NCBI GenBank assembly: GCA_012841485.1
Contig: DUUU01000379.1
Span: 1 to 19,816 of the forward strand
Length of the DNA stretch: 19,816 nt
Direction: 5' to 3'
DNA from: Armatimonadota bacterium
Lineage (GTDB): Bacteria > Armatimonadota > JAAZEB01
Numbering within the stretch: position 1 is the first letter of the stretch; the number at the start of each line of letters is the position of its first letter. The notes under the pieces are model-generated. The model was not told the origin of the DNA and ran no database searches. It saw only the letters and a program-made list of their open reading frames with translations. The position numbers and the translations under genes are program-made. Shown in pieces: positions 7,644-14,167 of the stretch.

Positions 7644-10002
7644 AGTAGACCCACCGTTTCCCAAGCCGCAGCTGGACCAGCGTCAGCGCCAGGATGATCA
7701 GGAAGAGGATCCAGGCGAGCGCCGAGGCATAGCCCATTTTGAAGTAGCGGAAGGCGTTGTTGAAAAGATAGTAGACGTAGAAGAGCGTGGAGTCGACCGG
7801 GCCGCCACTCGTCATGATGTAAGCCTGCGTGAAGATCTGAAACGTGCCGATGACGCCCATGATCAGGTTGAAGAAGATGTAGGGCGAGAGCATCGGGAGC
7901 GTCACGTGGCGGAAAGCGGCGCACTTCCCCGCGCCATCGATCTCAGCCGCCTCGTAGAGCGTCTCGGGAATCCCCTTCAGGCCAGCCAGCCAGATGATCA
8001 TCCCTGCCCCGGCACCCCACAGGCCCATGAGGAGGATCGAGGGCTTCGACCAGAGCTCGCTCTGCAACCACTGCGGCCCCGCGATGCCGAAGAGGCGCTG
8101 CAGGGCGACGTTCACCAGCCCGAACTGCGGGTTGAGCACCCAGATCCAGAGGATGCTGCTTGCCACCGCGGGCACGATGGCCGGCAGGTAGTAGATGGTC
8201 CGATAGAACGCCATCCCCTTCACGCGCGCGTTCAGGAGCATCGCCACGCCCAGGCTCACCGCCATGCCGAGGGGCACGCCGAGCACCATGAAGAGCGTGT
8301 TGGCGAGCGACTTCCAGAAGAGCGGATCGCGCGGGAGGGCACGATAGTTGTCCAGGCCGGCCCACGCCACCGGGTGGAGCACATCATACTCGCAGAAGGA
8401 GAGCAGGATCGACGCGACGACCGGACCGGCCGTGAGAAGCATGAACCCGGCGAGCCAGGGAGCGATGAAGAGGAAGCCCGCCAGCGTCTCATGGCGCCGG
8501 GGCCCGCGCTGCTGACGGAGGTCGCGGCGCAGCCCCCACCCGAACAGCCCCAGCCCCGCCAGGGAGAGGGCCGCGCCGATGCCGATGGGAATGCGCATGT
8601 CGAGCGGTGGGTAGTGCTTGCGCTGGTGGATGCGGTCGAGCGCCTTCTGGACGGCGAGGGTGCCCGCGTCGAGTGCCTGCCTGGGCGTGAGCTTCTTGTG
8701 GATCGCCAGATCCATGGCGCGCACGTGCTCGTCCCACAGCACCTGGCCGACAGGCGTGACCGGCCGGTAGCGCGACCGGTTCATCATCTCGAGCGCGAGG
8801 CGAAAGGCACGCTCGAAGCGGGGATGGCGCGGGGCATACCGCTGGAGAACCGCCTCGTTGATGCGCTTGTTCGGCGAGATCTCGGGCACATAGAGCCGGC
8901 CCCAAGAGCGGTTCCAGCGATATTCCGCGTCCGCGATCAGGAGGCCGGCCTCCACGCTCGACATCCACTTGATAAACTCCCAGGCCTCTTCCGGATGCTT
9001 TGCGCCGCGGGGGATCGCCCAGGAGAAGCCGCCCGACCAGGTGAGCGGCTCGCGGCCCTCGGGCACCGGCGGCGGGGCCACTCCGAAGTTGAAATCCGGG
9101 CGCGTGCTTGCGATGAAGTTGAGGACCGCGTTGCCATCGATCTTCATCGCCACCTTGCCGGTAAGGAGCGGGTCCAGCTCGCCGCCCTGGAAAGTGGCCG
9201 TGAAGGAGTCGACCGCGGTCGCCCCGCCCAGGGCATCGTACACTCCGGTCACCCACTCCAGGGCGCCGAGAATGGCAGGCTCGTTCAGGAGACAGGTCCG
9301 TCCATCCTCGCTCAGGAAGCGCCCGCCGTTCTGCCATCCATACAGATAGAGCCACGAGTTGCCATAGTTGGGCACGAAACCCACCTGCGTCAGGTTGCCG
9401 CGGGCATCGCGACGGGTCATCCTCACAGCATAGTGCTTCAGTTCGTCCCAGGTGCGCGGGGGGATCACCTCGCCGGCGGCGTTGACAAAGCCAGCCCGGC
9501 GTAACAGGTCCTCATTGAAGAAGAGCAGGCGGTCGTCCGTGGAGTTGGGGACGGCATAGAGTCTCCCCTCGTAGACCGCTTCATTCCAGCAAGCAGGATA
9601 GTAGTCCTCAGCGCGGATCGCGCCGTCGCGGGCAACGAAGGCATCGAGGGGCAAGAAGGCATCACGCGCTGCCCAGCCGCCTACGCTGAAGCGGTCCTGG
9701 TTGATCACGTCCGGCGGAGAGCCGCCGGCAATGGCGGTCATCAGCTTCTGCTCATCCATCTGCCCACCGGCGGTGGACATGACGATATCGATGTGCGGGT
9801 GGCGGCGCTCAAACTCAGCGGCTGCCTGCCTATAGCCCTCCCGGTTCCACCAGCCCCACACGGTCAGCTTGATACGGCGCTGTTCCCGCGCGAGCGCGGG
9901 AGTTGCGCTGGCCACCACGCACGCCATCCACGCCAGGAAGACGACCGCTGCCCCGCGTCGGCGGCGCGCGCACATAAAGGCACCACCCCAAGGCACTCTC
10001 AT
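7627..10002 (-). CDS. Fusion of extracellular sugar-binding protein and MalF-type ABC permease
   Basis: One 791-residue frame holds two normally separate importer subunits. Residues 11-38 are a signal peptide (RRRR then a hydrophobic run to ATPALA). Residues about 42-455 are a family-1-type extracellular solute-binding protein (LTVWGWWNREGY, GGSPPDVINQDRFS, TWDELKHYA, TGKVAMKIDGN, SGGFSWAIPRGAKHPEEAWEF). A membrane anchor at about 471-489 is followed by an arginine-rich cytoplasmic stretch (RRDLRQQRGPRRH). Residues 505-791 are the MalF-type permease, with EAA loop EAAEIDGAGKCAAFRHVTLP (684-703). The topology is consistent: binding domain outside, anchor, positive loop inside, then the permease. 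AAGGG precedes ATG 10002; the in-frame ATG at 9975 (GGGGTGG upstream) is a credible alternative and still starts before the signal peptide. The MalG-like partner overlaps its 3' end. The substrate is probably an oligosaccharide; which one is unknown. Confidence 0.92.
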   Translation of the reverse strand: MRVPWGGAFMCARRRRGAAVVFLAWMACVVASATPALAREQRRIKLTVWGWWNREGYRQAAAEFERRHPHIDIVMSTAGGQMDEQKLMTAIAGGSPPDVINQDRFSVGGWAARDAFLPLDAFVARDGAIRAEDYYPACWNEAVYEGRLYAVPNSTDDRLLFFNEDLLRRAGFVNAAGEVIPPRTWDELKHYAVRMTRRDARGNLTQVGFVPNYGNSWLYLYGWQNGGRFLSEDGRTCLLNEPAILGALEWVTGVYDALGGATAVDSFTATFQGGELDPLLTGKVAMKIDGNAVLNFIASTRPDFNFGVAPPPVPEGREPLTWSGGFSWAIPRGAKHPEEAWEFIKWMSSVEAGLLIADAEYRWNRSWGRLYVPEISPNKRINEAVLQRYAPRHPRFERAFRLALEMMNRSRYRPVTPVGQVLWDEHVRAMDLAIHKKLTPRQALDAGTLAVQKALDRIHQRKHYPPLDMRIPIGIGAALSLAGLGLFGWGLRRDLRQQRGPRRHETLAGFLFIAPWLAGFMLLTAGPVVASILLSFCEYDVLHPVAWAGLDNYRALPRDPLFWKSLANTLFMVLGVPLGMAVSLGVAMLLNARVKGMAFYRTIYYLPAIVPAVASSILWIWVLNPQFGLVNVALQRLFGIAGPQWLQSELWSKPSILLMGLWGAGAGMIIWLAGLKGIPETLYEAAEIDGAGKCAAFRHVTLPMLSPYIFFNLIMGVIGTFQIFTQAYIMTSGGPVDSTLFYVYYLFNNAFRYFKMGYASALAWILFLIILALTLVQLRLGKRWVYYEGEK

Positions 10003-10081
10003 CCTGCCCTTGGCTATGGCACAATCCGCGCCGAACTGGCAAACGCCTCCTGCCGCGGGCGCACGCGCACCCAGACGGTGC

Positions 10082-10753
10082 CTATGCCGGCGGCCTTGGC
10101 TTCCTCGGCCACCCCGGAGGCGGCATCACCAGTCCGTAGATGCAGTGATCCCTGCCGGTCCGCACCGCCCAGGCCGCATCTCCATAGGAGAAGTGCCAGA
10201 ACTCATCACGGCAGTTGCTAAAGCCGGCACCGAGCATGGCATCTAGAAGGATGCCCCGATTGCGCTTTGCCGAGGGGCGCAGGCCCTCGATCCAGGTGGG
10301 TGCCCCTTCCCAACCGGTGAAGGGAGAGCGGAGATCGGCCGGGTGGCCACCGGGCGTCAGCAGGTAGACATCCACTGCGGCGCCCGTGCAATGTCCGGGA
10401 GGCGCCTTCTGATCCACCGGCGCGAAGAAGCGGTTGGTGGCCCGACGGAGGGTGGCGTAGCTCCAGGTGGGGTGCTCCTGCCGGATGCGCTCGAAGTTGC
10501 GCTCGTACATCTCGCGCTGCATCTCCAGGGTTCGCAGCGCGGTGCGCACCCAAAGGCGATAGCCGGCCGGCAGCGCCGCCTGCGCGGCACTGAGCATCTC
10601 TGCCACCTGCTCGCGCAGGAAAGGGATCGCCTTCCGTGAAACGCGCACCCGCGGGCAGCATCGCCGAATATCCACCAGAGCCTCGCCGCACTCGCGCAGC
10701 GGAACGCGGTTCAGTGCGCAGATCGGCTCTGGAGTTCCTTTCTCACAACGCAT
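10082..10753 (-). CDS. VanX-like D-alanyl-D-alanine dipeptidase (peptidase M15D)
   Basis: The 223-residue protein carries the VanX zinc and catalytic pattern: GHCTGAAVDV (His121, Asp128) and DEFWHFSYGD (Glu184 as general base, His187 as third zinc ligand), nearly the same spacing as in VanX. The upstream arginine-containing RTALRTLEMQREMY fits the family's transition-state arginine region. There is no signal peptide, so it is probably cytoplasmic and hydrolyses D-Ala-D-Ala, either recycling peptidoglycan dipeptide or lowering precursor pools. ATG 10753 is chosen because GGAAGGG lies six bases upstream. The in-frame ATG at 10786 coincides with the predicted transcription start and has no room for a ribosome binding site. 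No vanH, vanA or vanRS-like gene is nearby, so vancomycin resistance is not implied. The sugar transporter follows after 79 bases on the same strand and might be cotranscribed. Confidence 0.88.
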   Translation of the reverse strand: MRCEKGTPEPICALNRVPLRECGEALVDIRRCCPRVRVSRKAIPFLREQVAEMLSAAQAALPAGYRLWVRTALRTLEMQREMYERNFERIRQEHPTWSYATLRRATNRFFAPVDQKAPPGHCTGAAVDVYLLTPGGHPADLRSPFTGWEGAPTWIEGLRPSAKRNRGILLDAMLGAGFSNCRDEFWHFSYGDAAWAVRTGRDHCIYGLVMPPPGWPRKPRPPA

Positions 10754-10791
10754 CGCTCGCCCTTCCCGTCTCGCTCTTGCCGTCATTTCCC

Positions 10792-10820
10792 ATCATACTC
10801 ACCGGCAGGCATGCCGTCAA
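10792..10820 (-). promoter_or_regulatory. Strong sigma-70-like promoter of dipeptidase gene
   Basis: On the minus strand TTGACG (10820-10815) and TATGAT (10797-10792) are separated by exactly 17 bases, each one mismatch from consensus. Transcription should start near 10785, leaving a leader of about 30 nt before ATG 10753. It may also drive the ABC transporter genes, because no convincing promoter is visible in the 79-bp gap before them. Confidence 0.75.
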
Positions 10821-10889
10821 GCAGTATAGAGCCCCATGCCCGCCCCCTCCTTTTGGCAGAGGAGCGTTCGCGCGGGGGTCTCACTTTGT

Positions 10890-10919
10890 TTGCGTCGCAC
10901 GGTTCGAGTGTGCTATAAT
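10890..10919 (+). promoter_or_regulatory. Extended -10 promoter of the regulator-aminotransferase-rlmN operon
   Basis: A perfect TATAAT (10914-10919) is preceded by TGC, giving the extended TGnTATAAT form. A weaker -35 candidate TTGCGT lies at 10890-10895 with an 18-base spacer. It points away from the dipeptidase promoter, so the two units are divergent with their -35 boxes about 70 bases apart. Confidence 0.72.
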
Positions 10920-10925
10920 GAGCGT

Positions 10926-11094
10926 CAGAGCTCGCCTGGCCGTTGGGCGACGCCTCAGGACAGGCGCCGCTGCCATGCCACCCAAACGGCTGCTTTCAGG
11001 CGCGCACTCCTGCTGATCACAGGGCCGCCCGCGCGGCCCTGGGTCGTTTGGCTACCGCGAGGGCGGCGTGCCGGCGGCCCCGGAGGACGCGGAA
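10926..11094 (+). other. Long 5' leader of Lrp/AsnC operon with hairpin at 11020-11041
   Basis: Between the predicted transcription start (about 10926) and the GTG at 11095 lie about 170 untranslated bases. They contain a perfect 9-bp stem, CAGGGCCGC (11020-11028) and GCGGCCCTG (11033-11041), with a 4-nt loop, and an upstream smaller stem CGCCT...AGGCG. No T-run follows the large stem, so termination would be inefficient. I recognise no known riboswitch class. No gene is supported in this part of the 341-bp gap between the dipeptidase and the regulator. Confidence 0.4.
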
Positions 11095-11574
11095 GTGAAG
11101 GACATCCTCAAGACCCTGGAGCGTGACTCGCGAGTTACGCCAGAGCAGATTGCCGAGATGACGGGGCGCGATGTGGGCGAAGTCGCGCGTCTGATTGCGG
11201 AAGCAGAGGCCGCGGGAATCATTCGCCGCTACAAGAGCGTCATTGATTGGGAACGCGCCGGCGATGAGCGCGTCCTGGCGTTCATTGACGTGCGCGTGCT
11301 CCCGGAGCCGGATCACGGGTTCGATGACATCGCCCGACGCATCTACCGCCATCCCGAGGTACGCTCGGTCTACCTGGTCTCCGGCCAGAATGATCTGCGC
11401 GTGATCGTCGAGGGGCGAACGATGCAAGAAGTGGCGTTTTTCGTGGCCGAGCGACTGGCAACCATCGAGCAGGTGCAGGCAACAACGACGAATTTCATAC
11501 TCAAGCGCTACAAGGAAGATGGCGATATCTTCGAAGATCAGGAGCCGGACCGCCGTCTGGCGGTGGCCCCCTAG
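11095..11574 (+). CDS. Lrp/AsnC-family transcriptional regulator
   Basis: The 159-residue protein has an N-terminal winged helix-turn-helix (ILKTLERDSRVTPEQIAEMTG, then VARLIAEAEAAGIIRRYKSVI) and a C-terminal RAM/AsnC ligand-binding domain (VLAFIDVRV, PEVRSVYLVSGQNDLRVIVEG). Such proteins form octamers that bind DNA and amino acids, usually controlling neighbouring amino-acid genes. The GTG at 11095 is preceded by GGAGG at 11082-11086, eight bases away. The protein then begins VKDILKTLERD, which aligns with the usual start of this short subfamily (M-K-x-x-ILEILExDAR). A GTG at 11068 would add nine residues. The aminotransferase follows after 17 bases. That pairing is common in other bacteria and suggests the regulator controls, or responds to a substrate of, the aminotransferase. 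Autoregulation at the divergent promoter region is likely but not shown. Confidence 0.92.
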   Translation: MKDILKTLERDSRVTPEQIAEMTGRDVGEVARLIAEAEAAGIIRRYKSVIDWERAGDERVLAFIDVRVLPEPDHGFDDIARRIYRHPEVRSVYLVSGQNDLRVIVEGRTMQEVAFFVAERLATIEQVQATTTNFILKRYKEDGDIFEDQEPDRRLAVAP

Positions 11575-11591
11575 TTCTGGGAGGGAATCCG

Positions 11592-12821
11592 ATGATAGAC
11601 ACGCGACAGACCGTGGGATCCACCCCTGTGCTTCCCGCAGAGGGTGCGGCCACTGCTGCTGCATCTCGGGGGCGGGTGAACCGTACGGTCGCCGCGATGC
11701 CCCCTTCTGGAATCCGACGTTTCTTCGACCTCGTCTCCACGATGGAGGATGTCATCTCGCTGGGAGTCGGCGAGCCGGACTTCACCACGCCATGGCACAT
11801 CTGCAAGGCGGCGATCCGCTCCATCGAGCGGGGTCACACGAACTACACCTCGAACGCCGGGATGATGGAGCTGCGCGAGCTCGTCGCGGCCGATCTGGAG
11901 GCCTGCTACGGCGTACGCTATGACCCCCAGGATCAGATCCTGATCACCGTCGGCGTGAGCGAGGGCCTGGATCTGGCGATGCGCGCCCTCATCGAGCCGG
12001 GCGACGAGGTGCTGGTCCCCCAACCCAGCTTCGTGGCCTACTCCGCGTGCATCACCCTGGCCGGCGGCATTCCCGTTCCCGTGCCCACGCACGTGTGGGA
12101 CGATTTCAAGGTGCAGCCAGCGGAGATCGAGGCGCGCATCACGCCTCACACGCGCGCCATTCTTCTCGGCTATCCGAACAACCCCACGGGCGTGACCATG
12201 TCGCGCGAGGAGCTTCTCCCCATCTCTGAGCTCTGTTGCCAGCACGATCTCCTGGTCCTCAGCGACGAGATTTACGCGCACCTCACCTACGAGGGGGAGC
12301 ACTGCTGCGTTCCCAGCCTGCCCGGACTCTCTGATCGGACGATCCTGCTCAACGGCTTCTCCAAAGCCTATGCCATGACCGGCTGGCGCATGGGCTACGC
12401 GGCCGGACCCTCGGATCTGATCGGGGCGATGACGAAGATCCATCAGTACACGGTGATGAGCGCTCCGACGGCCGCGCAGATGGCCGCCATCGAGGCGCTG
12501 CAGAGCGGCCAGTGCGAGCGCAACGCCATGGTTGAGCAGTATGACGAGCGCCGGCGCGTGATCATCGCCGGCCTCAACCGGATTGGCCTGCCCTGTTTTC
12601 GCGCCCGAGGCGCGTTCTACGTCTTTCCATCCATCGCCGACACGGGCCTGGATTGCGAGACCTTCGCCGAGCGCCTGCTTGCAGAGGAACGGGTCGCCGT
12701 CGTTCCCGGCACCGCGTTTGGCCTCGGCGGCGAAAACCACGTCCGCTGCGCCTATGCCGCCTCGCTAGCGAACATTGAGGAGGCGCTGGTGCGCATCGGG
12801 CGCTTCGTCAATCGCCTCTGA
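11592..12821 (+). CDS. Class I/II (fold type I) PLP-dependent aminotransferase
   Basis: The 409-residue protein contains the complete aspartate-aminotransferase-superfamily set: ISLGVGEPDF (about 55-64), GHTNYTSNAG, GYPNNPTG (193-200) binding PLP through Asn, SDEIY with Asp225 contacting the pyridine nitrogen, NGFSKAYAMTGWRMGY with PLP lysine Lys258, and the carboxylate-binding arginine in HVRCAYAAS (Arg385). It would transfer amino groups between an amino acid and a 2-oxo acid in the cytoplasm. It resembles the PatA/aromatic-alanine subgroup, but the exact substrate cannot be set from sequence. About 30 alanine- and serine-rich residues precede the usual start. The assigned ATG has GGAGGG close upstream. 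It sits 17 bases after the Lrp/AsnC gene and 20 bases before rlmN, indicating one transcript. Confidence 0.93.
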   Translation: MIDTRQTVGSTPVLPAEGAATAAASRGRVNRTVAAMPPSGIRRFFDLVSTMEDVISLGVGEPDFTTPWHICKAAIRSIERGHTNYTSNAGMMELRELVAADLEACYGVRYDPQDQILITVGVSEGLDLAMRALIEPGDEVLVPQPSFVAYSACITLAGGIPVPVPTHVWDDFKVQPAEIEARITPHTRAILLGYPNNPTGVTMSREELLPISELCCQHDLLVLSDEIYAHLTYEGEHCCVPSLPGLSDRTILLNGFSKAYAMTGWRMGYAAGPSDLIGAMTKIHQYTVMSAPTAAQMAAIEALQSGQCERNAMVEQYDERRRVIIAGLNRIGLPCFRARGAFYVFPSIADTGLDCETFAERLLAEERVAVVPGTAFGLGGENHVRCAYAASLANIEEALVRIGRFVNRL

Positions 12822-12841
12822 GGCGAGGGGAGCCACCGGCA

Positions 12842-14167
12842 ATGAAGGCGAGGGAGAAACGGGAAGCGAGAAGGCCTGACGAGAACCGGGCTGTATCGCC
12901 AGCCGGGAGCGGGCGCGAGTCTCTCCAGCCGCTCCCCTCCCCTTCTTCCGCCGGCCGCGTCTCTCCGGAGGTATCCCGCCCGGAGCCTGAGCCTGCGGTA
13001 CCCCCCGCCGCTGTCCCCCCACCACCTGTGGCGCATGAGGAGGCGCTGGAGGGGGCCAGCCCGGTGCTTGTCGGCATGGCCACGCCCGCCATCGAGGAGC
13101 TGTTCGCGCGCCTGGGTCACCCCCGCTTCCGCGGGCGGCAGGTCGCCGATTGGATCTACCGCCGCGGGGCGACCTCGTTCGCGGAGATGACCGACCTCCC
13201 GCTCGCCCTGCGCCAGGCCCTGCCGGAGGCGGTGGACCTGGGGATCCCGGAGATCGTCCAGAGCACATCGGACGCGGATGGCACCACGAAGTACCTCCTG
13301 CGCTTCCCGGATGGCGCCACGGTCGAGTGCGTCCGGCTCCCCTACCGGGAGTGGAGCTCTGTCTGCATATCGACCCAGGTGGGATGCCCGCTCCACTGCA
13401 CCTTCTGCGCTACGGGCGCGTCGGGGTTTACCCGGAACCTGACCGCGGGCGAGATTGTGGCGCAGTTTCTTCTGGCTCGCGCCGGCGCCGCCCCTCCGTT
13501 GACGCATCTGGTCTTCATGGGCATGGGAGAGCCCTTGTTGAATTACGACGCCCTTCTGGAGGCGATTCGCCTCCTCAACTCCGAGTGCGGAGTGGGCACC
13601 CGGAACATGACGATCTCGACCGTCGGTATCGTGCCGGGGATCGAGCGCCTGGCGCATGAGAAGCTGCAGGTCAATCTGGCGCTCTCCCTGCACGCCGCCG
13701 ATGATGAAACGCGCTCGCGCTTGATGCCCGCCGGCCGCCGTTACCCCCTCGACCAGGTGCTCGAAGCGCTCCGAGGCTACATCAACGCCACGCACCGGCG
13801 CGTCACCCTGGAGTATCTGCTGCTGCAAAACGTGAACGACTCGGAGGAGGACGCCGACCGCCTGGCCCGGTTAATCCGTACCGAGCTTCAGGTCCCCACG
13901 CGCCGGGTCGCCGGCGGGCGCGGGCTCTTGCCGGTCGTCAACCTGATCCCCTACAACGAGACGGACGCGGGTTTTCGCCGGCCCCCGGAGGCAACGGTGC
14001 GCCGCTTCCAGGCACGCCTGAAGGCACGCGGCATTCCGGTGACCCGACGTCTCGAGCGCGGGGGCACGGTGGATGCGGCCTGCGGGCAACTGCGACGCGC
14101 AGCCGCGCGCCGGCGGCGAGAGGGCGGCGCCCGGCTCACCCACGGGAGCGATTCCAACCGTGGATGA
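12842..14167 (+). CDS. rlmN: 23S rRNA (adenine-2503-C2)-methyltransferase RlmN
   Basis: This radical-SAM enzyme methylates C2 of A2503 in 23S rRNA, and of A37 in some tRNAs in other bacteria. The iron-sulfur motif is CPLHCTFC (Cys182, Cys186, Cys189). Cys175, seven residues before it in VCISTQVGC, matches the cysteine that resolves the RNA adduct, and Cys414 in DAACGQL matches the methyl-carrying cysteine. GMGEPLLNYD (227-236) and NLALSLHA are the SAM-binding elements. The 441-residue frame is longer than the usual 350-380 because the first ~70 residues are Pro/Ala/Ser/Glu-rich and look disordered. The conserved part starts near an in-frame ATG at 13076 (MATPAIEELF), but that ATG lacks a good ribosome binding site while ATG 12842 has GGGGAG nine bases upstream. 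Its stop overlaps the next start by eight bases. Confidence 0.94.
   Translation: MKAREKREARRPDENRAVSPAGSGRESLQPLPSPSSAGRVSPEVSRPEPEPAVPPAAVPPPPVAHEEALEGASPVLVGMATPAIEELFARLGHPRFRGRQVADWIYRRGATSFAEMTDLPLALRQALPEAVDLGIPEIVQSTSDADGTTKYLLRFPDGATVECVRLPYREWSSVCISTQVGCPLHCTFCATGASGFTRNLTAGEIVAQFLLARAGAAPPLTHLVFMGMGEPLLNYDALLEAIRLLNSECGVGTRNMTISTVGIVPGIERLAHEKLQVNLALSLHAADDETRSRLMPAGRRYPLDQVLEALRGYINATHRRVTLEYLLLQNVNDSEEDADRLARLIRTELQVPTRRVAGGRGLLPVVNLIPYNETDAGFRRPPEATVRRFQARLKARGIPVTRRLERGGTVDAACGQLRRAAARRRREGGARLTHGSDSNRG

Noticed and set aside
7459..9504. 681-residue plus-strand frame opposite the binding-protein/permease fusion
   Set aside because: It is very rich in His, Arg, Glu and Gln with no hydrophobic core or motif, as expected for an antisense frame of a GC-rich membrane gene.
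10003..10081. Possible promoter TTGCCA...CATAGC before the binding-protein/permease fusion
   Set aside because: The -10 matches only three of six positions, so expression from the upstream dipeptidase promoter is at least as likely.
10082..10753. Vancomycin-resistance gene
   Set aside because: VanX-type dipeptidases occur widely in cell-wall metabolism, and no vanH, vanA, vanS or vanR-like gene is present in the window.
11068..11094. Upstream GTG start for the Lrp/AsnC regulator
   Set aside because: It adds nine residues not usual for the subfamily, and the GTG at 11095 has an ideally spaced GGAGG.
11571..13828. Two long minus-strand frames (389 and 358 residues) opposite aminotransferase and rlmN
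   Set aside because: Composition is typical of antisense shadows. The plus strand carries full PLP and radical-SAM signatures in the same bases.
14073..14159. Upstream ATG start for the NYN-domain gene
   Set aside because: It would give a 95-base overlap with rlmN and a low-complexity N-terminus. GTG 14160 gives the typical short overlap.
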